Below, in pieces: positions 8,311 to 18,201 of a stretch of 64,000 bases of DNA. The stretch comes from Cryobacterium glucosi. GTDB lineage: Bacteria > Actinomycetota > Actinomycetes > Actinomycetales > Microbacteriaceae. The number at the start of each line of letters is the position of its first letter. Positions within the stretch are counted from its first letter, which is position 1. The stretch covers positions 62,001 through 126,000 of the forward strand of contig NZ_SOFS01000016.1 of assembly GCF_004402235.1 (NCBI RefSeq). The letters are read 5' to 3'. The translations under genes and the position numbers were made by a program. The notes below the pieces were generated by a model that saw only the letters and a program-made list of their open reading frames with translations, was not told the DNA's origin and did no database searches.

Positions 8311-9985
8311 GTTCCTGCCCCCCGCCAGGGTCCGCGCGATCCTGCGGCTCGCCCAGCCGTCCACGCGGCGTTTCCTGCCCGGGCTGGCCGCCGGCGTCGC
8401 GAGCGCCCTCTCCGCCGTGGCCCTGCTCGCGACGAGCGCCTGGCTGATCACCCGCGCCGCCGAACAGCCGCCGATCCTCTACCTGTCGATGGCGATCGTC
8501 GGCGTGCGCGCCTTCGCCCTCGGCCGCTCCGCGTTCCGCTACCTCGACCGGCTCACGAGCCACGATGCCGCCTTCCGCCAGCTCGCAGCGCTCCGGGTCG
8601 GCGTCTTCGAACGCATCCTGCCGCTCGCCCCCGCTGGACTCGCGAACACCCGCCGCGGTGACCTGCTCACGCGTCTCGTCCGGGACGTCGACGACCTGCA
8701 GGACTTCCCGCTGCGGGTCGTGCAACCGCTGGCAACGGCCGGGATGCTCGCCGTGGTGAGCGTCGTGGGCGTCTGGCTGCTCTCGCCGCTCGCGGCCCTC
8801 GGACTGGCGCTCTGTCTCGTCCTCGCCGGAGTGCTCGGCACGGCCGCGTCGGGGAGCGTCGCCGCCGGCTCCGAGCGGGAGCTCGCTCCACTCCGCGGGG
8901 ACCTCGCCGACCGGGTGCTCGAACTCGTCGAGAACATCGACGTGCTCACGGCCTTCGGAGTGCTCGACGCCCGTCTCGAAGGGCTGGCCGGCGCCGACGA
9001 CCGGCTGCGCCTGGCCACCCTGCGCCGATCCGTCGGCGTCGGCATCCAGGGCGCCGTGCTCTCCCTTTTCGCGGGCGCCGCGACCGTCGCAGCGCTGCTC
9101 GCCGGGTTCGGCGGGCTCTCGGGCGGCAGCCTGCCCGGCCCCGATTTCGCCGTGATCGTGCTCGTTCCGATGGCGGTCTTCGAGATCTTCGCCGTCGTGC
9201 CGGCCGCCCTCGGCGCCTGGCGCCAGGTGCGATCGAGCGCCCAACGTGTTGCGGATGCCGTACCCACCACGGTCCCGCTGGAGATCCCGATCGAGAGCGA
9301 CGCCGATTCCGGGCGGGACGCCGTCGCCGCCATGTCCGCGCAGCCTGTGCTGCTGCTGAGAGGGGTCGGCGCTTCCTGGCCCGGCGCCACGGAGCCCGGC
9401 GTCTCCGGCGTGACCCTCCGCCTCGGCCCCGGTGAACGCGTCCACCTCGCCGGCCCGAGCGGCGCCGGCAAGACCACGCTCGCGCAGGTGCTCGTCCGTT
9501 TCCTCGACTACACCGGTTCGTACACGCTCGACGGCGTCGAGGCGAACACGCTCGCACCCTCCGCCGTGCGCCGCGTCGTCGGACTGTGCGAGCAACAACC
9601 CTGGCTCTTCGACGACAGCATCCGCCAGAACCTGCTGTTCGCCAGGGAAACCGCGAGCGACGACGACCTGCTCGCCGTGCTCGACCGGGTCGGCCTCGGC
9701 GACTGGACCGCACAGCGCGGAGGACTGGACGCGAGGGTCGGCGAACGCGGTGCCCTCGTCTCCGGCGGCCAGGCCCAGCGGATCGCCCTCGCCAGGGCGC
9801 TCCTGGCGGACTTCCCCGTGCTCGTCGTCGACGAACCCACCGCGAACGTGGACGAGGCGCAGGGCGACCGTCTCGTTCGGGACATCCTTGCGACGGCGAC
9901 AGAGGACGGCAGGGCCGTCCTGCTCATCTCGCACACCCCGGTGCCCGATGAGCTCATCACCGCCCGGGTGACCCTTCCCGCCTGA
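8303..9985 (+). CDS. cydC: Thiol reductant ABC exporter subunit CydC
   Basis: A 560-residue half-transporter overlapping cydD by 8 nt. It has a membrane domain in residues 20-290 and an ATPase with Walker A AGPSGAGKTTL near residue 382, signature VSGGQAQRIALA near residue 486 and VLVVDEPTANVDEA. It forms the heterodimer with CydD and ends the cyd operon. No hairpin terminator is obvious in the 87 nt before the next gene. Confidence 0.92.
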   Translation: MSEFLPPARVRAILRLAQPSTRRFLPGLAAGVASALSAVALLATSAWLITRAAEQPPILYLSMAIVGVRAFALGRSAFRYLDRLTSHDAAFRQLAALRVGVFERILPLAPAGLANTRRGDLLTRLVRDVDDLQDFPLRVVQPLATAGMLAVVSVVGVWLLSPLAALGLALCLVLAGVLGTAASGSVAAGSERELAPLRGDLADRVLELVENIDVLTAFGVLDARLEGLAGADDRLRLATLRRSVGVGIQGAVLSLFAGAATVAALLAGFGGLSGGSLPGPDFAVIVLVPMAVFEIFAVVPAALGAWRQVRSSAQRVADAVPTTVPLEIPIESDADSGRDAVAAMSAQPVLLLRGVGASWPGATEPGVSGVTLRLGPGERVHLAGPSGAGKTTLAQVLVRFLDYTGSYTLDGVEANTLAPSAVRRVVGLCEQQPWLFDDSIRQNLLFARETASDDDLLAVLDRVGLGDWTAQRGGLDARVGERGALVSGGQAQRIALARALLADFPVLVVDEPTANVDEAQGDRLVRDILATATEDGRAVLLISHTPVPDELITARVTLPA

Positions 9986-10072
9986 CCCTGCGCGTCCGAG
10001 CCCGTCCGGCACTCCCGGGCCCGCCCGTCTGAATCTGCCGGTCCGGTCCGGCGAGCGCCCTAGGCTGGGGGC

Positions 10073-11581
10073 GTGTCCGCATCAGCCCGTCCTCGTCGCA
10101 GTCCCGGCAGGGGCGACGTCGAACGCTGGGACCTCGACGGCTGGTGGGACCCGGCGGATGCCTTCGACGCGCTCTACCGGGACAGTGCCCACGCGATCTG
10201 GCTCGACGCCGGCCCCGGCGCGCAGGCCGGCTTCAGCTATCTCGCCGGGCCGACCGAACGCTCCCGGTTCGTGACCGCCTCGGTAATGGATGGAACCGTG
10301 ACCGTGACGGTTCCCGGCGACCCGCTCACCGTGCCCGCCACGAGCACCGGCACCGTTTTCGACTTTCTCAGCACCGATCTCGCCACGCCTGGCGGCTCGC
10401 CGGGCGGCGAGGGAGCTAGCGGCTTCCACCTCGGCTGGGTCGGCTGGCTCGGGTACGAGCTCGGCGCCCAGACCCTGGACGTGCCGCAGCCTCCCTCGCG
10501 CTACCCCGACGCCGCCCTGCTCGAGGTCGACCGGATGCTCGCCTTCGACCACGAGAGCCGCACCGTCACCCTGCTCGCCCGCAGGCAGCCGGGGGAGCCG
10601 GCCCGCCTTGCCGAGGACTGGGCCCGCGCCGTGCGGGCGCGACGGGACAGTTCTCCTGCGGCGCGGCATCCACTGTCGTCGGCCGGCACGGTAGCTGCGG
10701 CGGACGTCGCGCCCGAGCAGCCCGGATCACCGCCCCGCGCCCGCTGGCGGCACGGCTCAGCCGACTACGCGGCACTGATCGAACGCTGCCAGGCCTTCAT
10801 CGCCGCGGGGGACGCCTACCAGCTCTGCCTCACCAACGAAATCACCGTCGACGTGCGACCGCACCCCGTCGTGGCCTACCATCGGCTGCGGGCCGGCAGC
10901 CCGAGCCACCACGGCGGCCTGCTGCGCTTCGGGGACACCGCCCTGTTGAGCGCATCGCCGGAGCAGTTCCTCACCGTCGGCACCGACGGCAGCCTCTCGA
11001 GCAAACCGATCAAGGGCACCAGGCCGCGTTCCGCGGATCCCGCCTCCGATGCCGGCCTCCGCGCCGACCTCGCCGCGAGTGACAAGGAACGCGCCGAGAA
11101 CCTGATGATCGTCGACCTGATGCGCAACGACCTCGGCCGGGTGGCCGAACTCGGCACCGTCGCCGTCACCCGCCTCCTCGACGTCGAGAGCTACGCGCAC
11201 GTCCACCAGCTCGTGAGCACGGTCGAGGCGCGCCTCGCCGCGGGGCTCACGGGCACGGATGCCGTCCGGTCCTGCTTCCCGGCCGGTTCGATGACGGGGG
11301 TGCCCAAGCAGAGCGCCGTCAGCCTGCTGCGCGGCCTCGAGGACGGTCCGCGCGGCATCTACTCGGGTGCGTTCGGCTACTTCGGCCGCGACGGAGCCGT
11401 CGACCTCGCCATGGTGATCCGCAGCATCGTCCTCGATCCCGCAGGAGCCTCGATCGGAACCGGCGGCGGAATCACCACCCTGTCCGTCCCGGCGGAGGAG
11501 GTCGAGGAGACCCGGATCAAGGCCGCGGCGCTCCTGACCGTGCTCGGTTGCGGCCCTGACCTCGTTACCGGCGCGGGTTGA
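10073..11581 (+). CDS. pabB: Aminodeoxychorismate synthase component I (chorismate-binding enzyme)
   Basis: A 502-residue chorismate-binding enzyme. The PIKGTRPR motif near residue 312 has Lys where anthranilate synthase usually has Ala/Gly, which favours PabB (p-aminobenzoate/folate pathway) over TrpE. Other conserved blocks are [37 protein letters not shown] and YSGAFGYF. The GTG start is preceded 6 nt upstream by TAGGCT with no ribosome site, so the mRNA is probably leaderless. The amidotransferase partner (PabA) is not encoded nearby. Confidence 0.85.
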   Translation: MSASARPRRSPGRGDVERWDLDGWWDPADAFDALYRDSAHAIWLDAGPGAQAGFSYLAGPTERSRFVTASVMDGTVTVTVPGDPLTVPATSTGTVFDFLSTDLATPGGSPGGEGASGFHLGWVGWLGYELGAQTLDVPQPPSRYPDAALLEVDRMLAFDHESRTVTLLARRQPGEPARLAEDWARAVRARRDSSPAARHPLSSAGTVAAADVAPEQPGSPPRARWRHGSADYAALIERCQAFIAAGDAYQLCLTNEITVDVRPHPVVAYHRLRAGSPSHHGGLLRFGDTALLSASPEQFLTVGTDGSLSSKPIKGTRPRSADPASDAGLRADLAASDKERAENLMIVDLMRNDLGRVAELGTVAVTRLLDVESYAHVHQLVSTVEARLAAGLTGTDAVRSCFPAGSMTGVPKQSAVSLLRGLEDGPRGIYSGAFGYFGRDGAVDLAMVIRSIVLDPAGASIGTGGGITTLSVPAEEVEETRIKAAALLTVLGCGPDLVTGAG

Positions 11582-11640
11582 GTAACCTAGAAGCTTGGAC
11601 TGTGAAGCGTTCACGCCCGAATCACCAGAATGAGAGCCCC

Positions 11641-14235
11641 GTGGCACACGAGCACGACCGCACCCCATACGGCGTAGAGATCGACGAGGACGTCTATGAC
11701 TTCGCCGCGATCCAGGCGAAGTGGCAACCCATCTGGGACGAGCTCGAACCGTTCCGGACGAGCGACCCCGACGACACCCGTCCGCGCAAGTACGTGCTCG
11801 ACATGTTCCCGTATCCCTCAGGCGACCTGCACATGGGCCACGCCGAGGTCTACGCGCTCGGCGACATCGTCGCCCGGTACTGGCGCCAGCAGGGCTTCAA
11901 CGTGCTGCACCCGATCGGCTGGGACTCCTTCGGCCTTCCCGCCGAGAACGCGGCCATCAAGCGCGGCATCGACCCGCGCGGCTGGACCTATGACAACATC
12001 GCGCAGCAGAAGAAGAGCATGAAGCTCTACGCCGCCTCCTTCGACTGGTCGCGCGAACTGCACACGAGCGACCCCGAGTACTACAAGTGGAACCAATGGC
12101 TGTTCCTGCAGCTGTACAAGAAGGGCCTCGCCTACCGCAAGGACAGCTGGGTCAACTGGGACCCGATCGACCAGACCGTGCTCGCGAACGAGCAGGTCCT
12201 GCCGGACGGCACGAGCGACCGCAGCGGCGCGATCGTGATCAAGAAGAAGCTCACCCAGTGGTACTTCAAGATCACCGACTACGCCGACCGCCTGCTCGAC
12301 GACCTCAACCAGCTCGAGGGCACCTGGCCGGCCAAGGTCCTCAACATGCAGCGCAACTGGATCGGCCGCTCCATCGGCGCCGACGTCGACTTCGCCATCG
12401 AGGGCCGGGAGGCCGTCGTGAGCGTCTTCACGACCCGCCCGGACACCCTCTTCGGCGCGACCTTCATGGTCGTGGCCCCCGACTCCGACCTCGCCGCCGA
12501 GCTCGTCGCCGACTCCACTCCCGAGGTGCGCAAACGCTTCCAGGACTACCTCGTGCAGATGCAGAAGAGCACGGACATCGAGCGCCAGGCCACCGACCGG
12601 CCGAAGACCGGCGTCTTCCTCGAACGTTTCGCGATCAACCCCGTCAACGGCGAACGCCTGCCGATCTGGGCCGCAGACTACGTCTTCGCGGACTACGGAC
12701 ATGGCGCCGTGATGGCCGTTCCCGCACACGACCAGCGCGACCTCGATTTCGCCCGGAAGTTCGACCTGCCCGTCCGGGTCGTCGTCGACACGACGGCGCC
12801 CCTGACCGGCACCCTGCCCGTGATCACGCCCGGCATGATCGACGGCACGGAGGAACTGCCGCTCGACCCCACGCCGCTCGATCCGGCAGAAACCGGTGTC
12901 GCGCTGGCCGGGGAAGGCCGCCTGATCAATTCCGGAGCCCTCACCGGCCTCAGCAAGAACAACGCGATCAAGCGCATCGTCGAGCAGCTCACCCAGGACG
13001 GCACCGGAAGGGCCGCGAAGAACTACCGGCTGCGCGACTGGCTCATCTCCCGCCAGCGTTACTGGGGCACCCCGATCCCGATCATCCACGGCCAGGACGG
13101 CGCAGAGATCCCCGTGCCCGAAGACCAGCTGCCGGTGCTGCTGCCCTCGACGGAGGGCCTCGATCTCAAGCCGAAGGGGACCTCGCCGCTCGGCGGCGCC
13201 ACGGACTGGGTCAACGTACCCAACCCGATCGACGGCACCCCTGCGCGCCGCGACGCCGACACGATGGACACCTTCGTCGACAGCTCCTGGTACTTCCTCC
13301 GGTTCCTGAACCCGAACGACGACACCCAGGCCTTCGACCCGAAGGAAGCCGAGAAGTGGGCTCCCGTCGACCAGTACGTCGGCGGCGTCGAGCACGCGAT
13401 CCTGCACCTGCTCTACGCCCGGTTCATCACCAAGGTGCTCTTCGACCTCGGTTACGTGACGTTCACCGAGCCGTTCACCGCACTGCTCAACCAGGGCATG
13501 GTCATCCTCGACGGCACCAAGATGTCCAAGAGCAAGGGCAACCTCGTCTACTTCACCGAGGAGATCGACCAGTTCGGCGTCGACGCCGTGCGCCTCACGA
13601 TGGCCTTCGCCGGCCCGCCGGAGGACGACATCGACTGGGCGGACGTCTCCCCGGTCGGCTCGGCCAAGTTCCTCGCCCGCGCCTGGCGCATGGCCAAGGA
13701 CGTCACGAGCGCACCCGACGTGCTGTGGAAGACCGGTGACCCCGCCCTCCGCCGGGTCACGCACCGCTTCCTCGCCGACGCGCCCGGCCTGATCGAGTCC
13801 TTCAAGTTCAACGTCGTCGTCGCACGCCTGATGGAGCTCGTGAACGCGACCCGCAAGGTCATCGACACCGGCGCAGGCCCGGCCGATGCCGCGGTGCGGG
13901 AGGCCGCTGAGGCGACCGCCATGGCGCTCAACCTCTTCGCGCCGTACACCGCGGAGGACATGTGGCAGCGCCTCGGCTACGAGCCGTGCGTCGCGCTCGC
14001 CCAGTGGCGCAAGGCCGACCCGCGGCTCCTCGTCGAGGAGTCCGTCACGGCGATCGTGCAGGTCGACAGCAAGGTGCGCGAGCGCCTCGTGGTCTCGCCG
14101 AAGATCTCCGCTGACGACCTCGAGGGCCTCGCCCGCGCATCCGCATCGGTCATTCGCTCGATCGGAGACCGGGAGATCGTCCACGTGATCGTGCGGGCGC
14201 CGAAGCTCGTGAGCATCGTCACCAAGCCCGTCTGA
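11641..14235 (+). CDS. leuS: Leucyl-tRNA synthetase
   Basis: An 864-residue class I synthetase. The HIGH-type motif is in [16 protein letters not shown] and the KMSKS loop is [10 protein letters not shown] near residue 627. The editing domain lies between about residues 230 and 430. I chose the GTG at 1 nt past a GAGAGCCCC stretch, giving the N-terminus [11 protein letters not shown]; the longer frame starts at a TTG with no ribosome site. It is followed by a 26-bp perfect palindrome. Confidence 0.95.
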   Translation: MAHEHDRTPYGVEIDEDVYDFAAIQAKWQPIWDELEPFRTSDPDDTRPRKYVLDMFPYPSGDLHMGHAEVYALGDIVARYWRQQGFNVLHPIGWDSFGLPAENAAIKRGIDPRGWTYDNIAQQKKSMKLYAASFDWSRELHTSDPEYYKWNQWLFLQLYKKGLAYRKDSWVNWDPIDQTVLANEQVLPDGTSDRSGAIVIKKKLTQWYFKITDYADRLLDDLNQLEGTWPAKVLNMQRNWIGRSIGADVDFAIEGREAVVSVFTTRPDTLFGATFMVVAPDSDLAAELVADSTPEVRKRFQDYLVQMQKSTDIERQATDRPKTGVFLERFAINPVNGERLPIWAADYVFADYGHGAVMAVPAHDQRDLDFARKFDLPVRVVVDTTAPLTGTLPVITPGMIDGTEELPLDPTPLDPAETGVALAGEGRLINSGALTGLSKNNAIKRIVEQLTQDGTGRAAKNYRLRDWLISRQRYWGTPIPIIHGQDGAEIPVPEDQLPVLLPSTEGLDLKPKGTSPLGGATDWVNVPNPIDGTPARRDADTMDTFVDSSWYFLRFLNPNDDTQAFDPKEAEKWAPVDQYVGGVEHAILHLLYARFITKVLFDLGYVTFTEPFTALLNQGMVILDGTKMSKSKGNLVYFTEEIDQFGVDAVRLTMAFAGPPEDDIDWADVSPVGSAKFLARAWRMAKDVTSAPDVLWKTGDPALRRVTHRFLADAPGLIESFKFNVVVARLMELVNATRKVIDTGAGPADAAVREAAEATAMALNLFAPYTAEDMWQRLGYEPCVALAQWRKADPRLLVEESVTAIVQVDSKVRERLVVSPKISADDLEGLARASASVIRSIGDREIVHVIVRAPKLVSIVTKPV

Positions 14236-14259
14236 GGTCCTGACGTCGTGAGGTCCTGA

Positions 14260-14285
14260 GGCACCTCGAGGATCCTCGAGGTGCC
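14260..14285. terminator. 26-bp perfect palindrome after leuS
   Basis: The arms GGCACCTCGAG and CTCGAGGTGCC flank GATC, making a fully self-complementary 26-mer 24 nt after the leuS stop. It probably forms the 3' end hairpin. There is no T tract, so termination efficiency is uncertain. Confidence 0.5.
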
Positions 14286-14402
14286 AGTGAGTGCCCTCGC
14301 CGATGCGCGTTGCGCGCCCTCGACAGGCCTGGGGCCGGTCCGGTTGTCCACCGGTCCGGCCCGGGCCGGCGCCCCGCGGGGCGGCGCGCATAGCCTGCCC
14401 GG

Positions 14403-15293
14403 ATGGAGACTCCACGACCCTCGTCCTGGCCGGACGGGGAACCCGGGACAGGGCAGGGAGGGCGGTCCGGCAAGGGTCACGACCTGGAGCCGAACCCCGC
14501 CGACGCGGCTGAGCCGTTTCCCGAACGGATGTCGCCGCTCGACACCCTCTCGCCGTCCGCCCGCCGGCCGAACCGGGCCAGGCTCCGGATGGGCCTGGGC
14601 GCGGCGGTCGTGCTTGTGCTGGCCGCTCTCCTCATCGCGGTGATCGTCACCGCGCTCGGGCCGCAGGCCGGGCGGCAGGTCCTCGTCTCCGCGGTGGGCG
14701 GAGCCGCAGGCCGCGGAACGTCGACGGCGTCCCCGCCGGCCTCCCCAGACAAGGGTCCTGCCTCCGGAGCGGCCGGCTCCGGAACGGGGCGGGCCTCGCC
14801 GTCTCCGGACGCCGCTCGCACACCCGTCATCCTCGTGCACGTCCTCGGTGCCGTCCTCCGGCCGGGCCTGTTCGAATTGCCGGTCGGTGCCCGCGTGGTC
14901 GACGCCGTGTCGGCTGCAGGGGGATTCACCGCGGCGGCCGATCCGGCAGGGACCAATCTCGCCCGGCCGCTCGCGGACGGCGAACAGGTCTACCTGCCCG
15001 CCATCGGTGAGACGGTACCGGGTGGAGCGGCCGGCACCGGTGGCATCGGCGGCACCGGCGGAAGCGCGGCCGGTTCAGGTGGAGCGGCCGGTCTTCCGGC
15101 GGTGAAGATCAATCTCAACCGGGCGACGGTGTCCGAGCTGGACGCGCTGCCACGGATCGGCCCGGCCATGGCGCAGCGCATCGTCGACTACCGGTCCGCG
15201 AACGGACCCTTCGCCGCCATCGAGGACCTCCGGAACGTGACCGGGATCGGAGACAAGACCTTCGAGGTCCTGAAAGACCTCGTGACGGTGTGA
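14403..15293 (+). CDS. comEA: ComEA-family DNA-binding competence protein
   Basis: A 296-residue protein with one transmembrane helix (about residues 62-83), a low-complexity Gly/Ser/Ala/Pro linker, an SLBB-type domain (VHVLGAVLRPGLFELP, about residues 140-200), a Gly-rich repeat, and a C-terminal helix-hairpin-helix DNA-binding domain (INLNRATVSELDALPRIGP, then GIGDKTFEVLKD). ComEA binds incoming DNA outside the membrane and hands it to ComEC. TAGCCT lies 6 nt before the ATG, so the mRNA is probably leaderless. The stop overlaps the comEC start. Confidence 0.9.
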   Translation: METPRPSSWPDGEPGTGQGGRSGKGHDLEPNPADAAEPFPERMSPLDTLSPSARRPNRARLRMGLGAAVVLVLAALLIAVIVTALGPQAGRQVLVSAVGGAAGRGTSTASPPASPDKGPASGAAGSGTGRASPSPDAARTPVILVHVLGAVLRPGLFELPVGARVVDAVSAAGGFTAAADPAGTNLARPLADGEQVYLPAIGETVPGGAAGTGGIGGTGGSAAGSGGAAGLPAVKINLNRATVSELDALPRIGPAMAQRIVDYRSANGPFAAIEDLRNVTGIGDKTFEVLKDLVTV

Positions 15294-16216
15294 GGCCGCC
15301 GACGGGAGGTAGTTCCAGGGCGGACGCACGCCTCGTGATCCCCGCGGCGACGGCCTGGGCGACGGCCTGGTGGCTCACGGGCGCCCCGGTGTCCGCAGGG
15401 CCGGCCGCGGCGGCCCTGTGGGGGGCCGTGCTCGCTGTGACCGGATACGCGGTCCTCGTGGCGCGCAGGGGATACCCGCGCTCGGTGTCCAGCCCCGCGG
15501 CCGGCGCGGGGATCCGCCGGGCGATCCGGCGCCTGGCGACCCGGTTGCCCGCGAACCGGACGGTGACCGCGGGAACCGTCCTGGTCTGCTGCACGGCCGC
15601 GGCCCTCCTGGCCTCGCTCGTCGCGGTCGCGGCACCCGCCCGACTGCCGGCCGGCGTCGCGAAGATCGCGGCGGCCCATGTGCCTGTCGCGGCGCGGATC
15701 GTGGTCGGTTCCGTGCCGGCCAGGGCCCCGGCACTGTCGGGATTCGGTGGTTCCGATGCCGGTGCCGATGCCGATCCCGGCGCCGGTGCAGGGAGCGGGC
15801 GCATCCGGTTCAGGGGCACCCTCGTCGCACTGGGCGCGGGGACCGGTTCGGCCAGGGCAGCCGCGCACGACACCGGGGACGGCCTGTCCGTTCCGGTCCT
15901 CGTGTTCGCAGCGGCGCCGGGGGAGAGCCTGCGGATCGGTGCGACCGTGAGCCTGGACGCGACACTCGTGTCCACGGAGCCGGGCGACTCCGCCGCGCTG
16001 CTGGTCTTCGGCGACGGACGACCGGTGCCCGTCGCCGAAGCGCCGTGGTGGCTCGACTGGGCCGACGAATTGCGCGCCCGCTTCGTCGCCGCGGCCGCAA
16101 CCCTCCCCGGTGACGGGGGAGCGCTCCTGCCCGGGCTCGCGATCGGCGACACGAGTGCCGTCGGCGACGACCTCGACGCGGCGATGAAGTCCAGCTCGCT
16201 AGTCCGTCATGAGTGA
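15290..16216 (+). pseudogene. comEC: comEC, 5' part, interrupted by an integrated element
   Basis: The GTG start overlaps the comEA stop (GTGA). The frame gives several N-terminal hydrophobic helices and the soluble domain before the ComEC core. It reaches LLPGLAIGDTSAVGDDLD...MKSSSL at 16200 and then leaves the family: four foreign residues and a stop lie inside the element's attachment arm. Native sequence ends at the TCGCT core (16196-16200). The remaining two thirds start at 24797 in the same frame. As integrated, this fragment lacks most of the DNA-transport channel and is presumably non-functional. Confidence 0.93.
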
Positions 16217-16223
16217 CCGTTAT
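16196..16223. other. attL: left junction of the integrated element
   Basis: TCGCT (16196-16200) is shared with the right junction. The inner arm cgtcatgagtgaccgttat (16205-16223) is the inverted counterpart of the arm at 24766-24784, matching at 16 of 19 positions. The left side is comEC coding sequence. Confidence 0.88.
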
Positions 16224-16258
16224 ACGCGAAAGGCTGCCACTTGGGGCAGAATCGTGTG

Positions 16259-16417
16259 ATGGAAGACGACGGCATACCGTGGGACGGCCCGGCGTGTCCC
16301 GCGTGCGGCCACGAGATGGACGTGGCGACGGTGAACACTCCATACGGTTTCAGAGTGCGGCGGGTATGCCCAGAGTGTCGACTTGTTGAGCTGGTCCCAC
16401 ACCCGTTTGAAAATTAG
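16259..16417 (+). CDS. Small zinc-ribbon protein (52 residues)
   Basis: A tiny protein with two CxxC pairs, CPAC (residues 13-16) and CPEC (residues 37-40), spaced like a zinc ribbon. CAGAAT ends exactly 6 nt before the ATG and there is no ribosome site, matching the leaderless pattern of host genes. It is the first gene inside the left junction, transcribed away from comEC. Its function is unknown; gene-expression or excision control are possible but nothing in the sequence decides. Confidence 0.55.
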   Translation: MEDDGIPWDGPACPACGHEMDVATVNTPYGFRVRRVCPECRLVELVPHPFEN

Positions 16418-16450
16418 CCATGCTCCTGGCGCGGATCGACGCTGAATTCG

Positions 16451-16614
16451 CTCAATTCCACAGGTGTGGAAAGTCCTAAGCGCAAATCTGTGGAATTGAG
16501 CACAAATCTGTGGAGAACGTGCCCGATGCCCCTAGTTCACTGGAGCAAAAAGATCGTGTCTGTGGATAGACATGGGGAAAGCACCACGATTGTCGTGGAC
16601 AAGCATGTGGATAA
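16451..16614. repeat. Cluster of TGTGGA (DnaA-box-like) repeats
   Basis: Six TGTGGA motifs occur in 164 bp: one reversed (16457-16462) and five direct (16465, 16489, 16509, 16561, 16606). The first two form the palindrome TTCCACAGGTGTGGAA. CTCAATTCCACA and TGTGGAATTGAG are a 12-bp inverted pair, and CAAATCTGTGGA is a direct repeat. The copy at 16606-16614 is a perfect DnaA box (TGTGGATAA) and 16561-16569 differs from it by one base. This could be an iteron-type origin or an operator cluster. Confidence 0.6.
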
Positions 16615-16684
16615 CTACACAGCTGTAATTACCGCGATTTTTCTACTGCAGACTGTGGTCAAGGCGCAAAAACGCCCTACCTAG
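16526..16684 (+). CDS. Small hypothetical protein (52 residues, doubtful)
   Basis: A short frame from an ATG with GGAG 10 nt upstream, beginning MPLVHWSKKIVSVD. It shows no recognised domain; the C-terminal third is hydrophobic (AVITAIFLLQTVV). It overlaps two of the TGTGGA repeats, so it may be chance. From 16685 to 16775 I see only AT-rich sequence with the ribosome site AAGGA for the next gene. Confidence 0.3.
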   Translation: MPLVHWSKKIVSVDRHGESTTIVVDKHVDNYTAVITAIFLLQTVVKAQKRPT

Positions 16685-16775
16685 ATATGAGTTCTAGGTA
16701 CAACCTGTTTTCTCCACGAATCAAAACAAATGCGGCGAACCGAATATCACTCGGCTAGTCACGGATAAGGACTGT

Positions 16776-17051
16776 ATGTTTCCATCGCCCATCAGCTGTG
16801 CGCTCCCACCTCAGTGGAGGCGCCTGGTTCTTACCAAATGTAGCAGGGCTCAAGCCTTCGTCAAGCCATGGCTGCAGATGCAGGTCTACGAGCGCGTCGA
16901 TGGCGCTTACGTCTGGCTCAACTCGGCGCTGATCAAGATCTGGCAGCACCGTCCGAAAGTCGACACGGTCAAGGTCATCCTGGACTTCATCCGCACGGCG
17001 GTTGCCGCGTTCGATGCTGTCCAGTCAATGACGCAGCCCGCAACGGCGTAG
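16776..17051 (+). CDS. Hypothetical protein of the element's left arm (91 residues)
   Basis: An unrecognised small protein with a basic, Trp/Arg-containing start and an amphipathic helical C-terminal half (WLNSALIKIWQHRPKVDTVK, VILDFIRTAVAAFDAVQ). Codon third positions are GC-rich in this frame, and GATAAGGAC lies just upstream of the ATG. A UUCG-loop hairpin follows the stop by 6 nt, which supports a true 3' end. No function is proposed. Confidence 0.55.
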   Translation: MFPSPISCALPPQWRRLVLTKCSRAQAFVKPWLQMQVYERVDGAYVWLNSALIKIWQHRPKVDTVKVILDFIRTAVAAFDAVQSMTQPATA

Positions 17052-17057
17052 CCGCTT

Positions 17058-17089
17058 CTCCCCGTCGGTCCTTCGGGATCGGCGGGGAG
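17058..17089 (+). terminator. Hairpin with TTCG tetraloop
   Basis: A 14-bp stem including two G-T pairs, with outer arms CTCCCCG/CGGGGAG, closes a TTCG loop. It lies 6 nt after the 91-residue gene and just before the palindrome controlling the next gene. Confidence 0.65.
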
Positions 17090-17094
17090 TCTCG

Positions 17095-17112
17095 TTGTCA
17101 CGTACGTGACAA
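17095..17112. promoter_or_regulatory. Perfect 18-bp palindrome, candidate operator
   Basis: TTGTCACGTACGTGACAA is fully self-complementary. It lies 22 bp before the chosen start of the pentapeptide-repeat gene, a position suited to a repressor or silencer controlling that cargo gene. Confidence 0.6.
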
Positions 17113-17134
17113 AGTGGTCGCTAGTGTCGGAGAT

Positions 17135-18166
17135 GTGAAGTCCCTGATGAAAAGTGCGAAAGATGCCTTTGCCGATCACTGGCGGATAGTTCTGATTCTC
17201 GTGGGGTTGTTGGCCTTTGTCGCGGCCGTCGCGTACGTGCCCGAGCGGTGGGTGGATCAATCGAGCGGACTCGCCATTGCAGACCGAATAACAGCGGTGG
17301 CTGGGGTTCGACAGTCCGTGGTCTTCATGGGCGGCGGTCTCCTTGCTCTCGTTGGCATTTACTACACCCACCAACGAAGCATCGTGGAGCGGGCTACCAA
17401 CAGGCTTCAGCAGGATTCCAACTACACCGACCGCTATACGGCTGCGATAACCCAGCTGGGCTCAGACAATCTGACAATTCGCTTGGGTGGTGTTTACGCC
17501 CTGGAACGAATCGCCAGGGACTCTACTGGGGACCGTGAAACGGTCGAAGACGTACTCGCAGCGTTCGTCCGCATGGACGCTCCACGGGCGGCAAAGGAAC
17601 TGGAAGTCAACGACCCTCAGGTTCTATTCAGTGCCCCCGTCGACATCCTTGCGGCGGCAACCGTGTTGTCGCGTCGTGATGTCAAACTGCAAATAGGGGA
17701 CCGCCAAATCGACCTAAGTGGCGCTCAACTTGGCTCTGTCGAAATGGTGAATGCAACGTCTCTCAATGACGTGAGCCTTTCAGGTGCGAACTTGCACAGA
17801 GCATTACTAATGTCCGCTTACATGAGCGGTGCGAATCTTTTCGACACGAATTTGCGCTCAGCGAACCTCGTTGAGGCCAATCTGACGACATCGTGGCTGC
17901 TGGGGACGCACCTGGAAAACGCGAACTTGAGGGACGCGAACTTGTCAGGAGCGCACCTCTATGGTGCATACCTGGACGGTGCATCCTTACAGGGCGCGAT
18001 TTTGACGGACGCGCAGCTGAACCAATCCCGACTAAACGGTGCGAATCTCACGAGCGTGGTCGGTTGGTCATCCGAACAACTCGAAAAAGCTGGATCTTGG
18101 GATATCTCGACTATTTGGCCACATGGGCACATACCCTCGATCCCTACGAAGATCGAAAACGGCTGA
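17135..18166 (+). CDS. Membrane-anchored pentapeptide-repeat protein
   Basis: About 343 residues. Two transmembrane helices come first (IVLILVGLLAFVAAVAY and SVVFMGGGLLALVGIYY). A conserved linker follows, containing RYTAAITQLGSDNLTIRLGG and YALERIARDS, which is widespread in bacterial pentapeptide proteins. The rest is a run of A(N/D)LXX pentapeptides from about residue 225 to 325, expected to fold as a right-handed quadrilateral beta-helix. The start is uncertain: GTG at 17135 has GGAG only 2 nt upstream, while ATG at 17147 lies four codons later. It is the largest gene of the left arm and looks like cargo rather than phage structure; a role in defence or host modification is only a guess. 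Confidence 0.8.
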   Translation: MKSLMKSAKDAFADHWRIVLILVGLLAFVAAVAYVPERWVDQSSGLAIADRITAVAGVRQSVVFMGGGLLALVGIYYTHQRSIVERATNRLQQDSNYTDRYTAAITQLGSDNLTIRLGGVYALERIARDSTGDRETVEDVLAAFVRMDAPRAAKELEVNDPQVLFSAPVDILAAATVLSRRDVKLQIGDRQIDLSGAQLGSVEMVNATSLNDVSLSGANLHRALLMSAYMSGANLFDTNLRSANLVEANLTTSWLLGTHLENANLRDANLSGAHLYGAYLDGASLQGAILTDAQLNQSRLNGANLTSVVGWSSEQLEKAGSWDISTIWPHGHIPSIPTKIENG

Positions 18167-18201
18167 GTTCTGCTTTCTCCAAGCGAGTGAGGCCGCTCCC
18201 G

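Noticed and set aside
8192..10012. Antisense open frame opposite cydC
   Set aside because: Same shadow effect; no start signal and no recognisable protein features.
11818..14415. Very long antisense open frame (865 codons) opposite leuS
   Set aside because: Shadow of a strongly biased housekeeping gene; composition is Asp/Val/Gly/Arg-rich with no motifs.
16466..16684. 72-codon frame starting at a GTG within the TGTGGA repeats
   Set aside because: The GTG is part of the repeat and lacks a ribosome site; only the shorter ATG version is kept, with low confidence.
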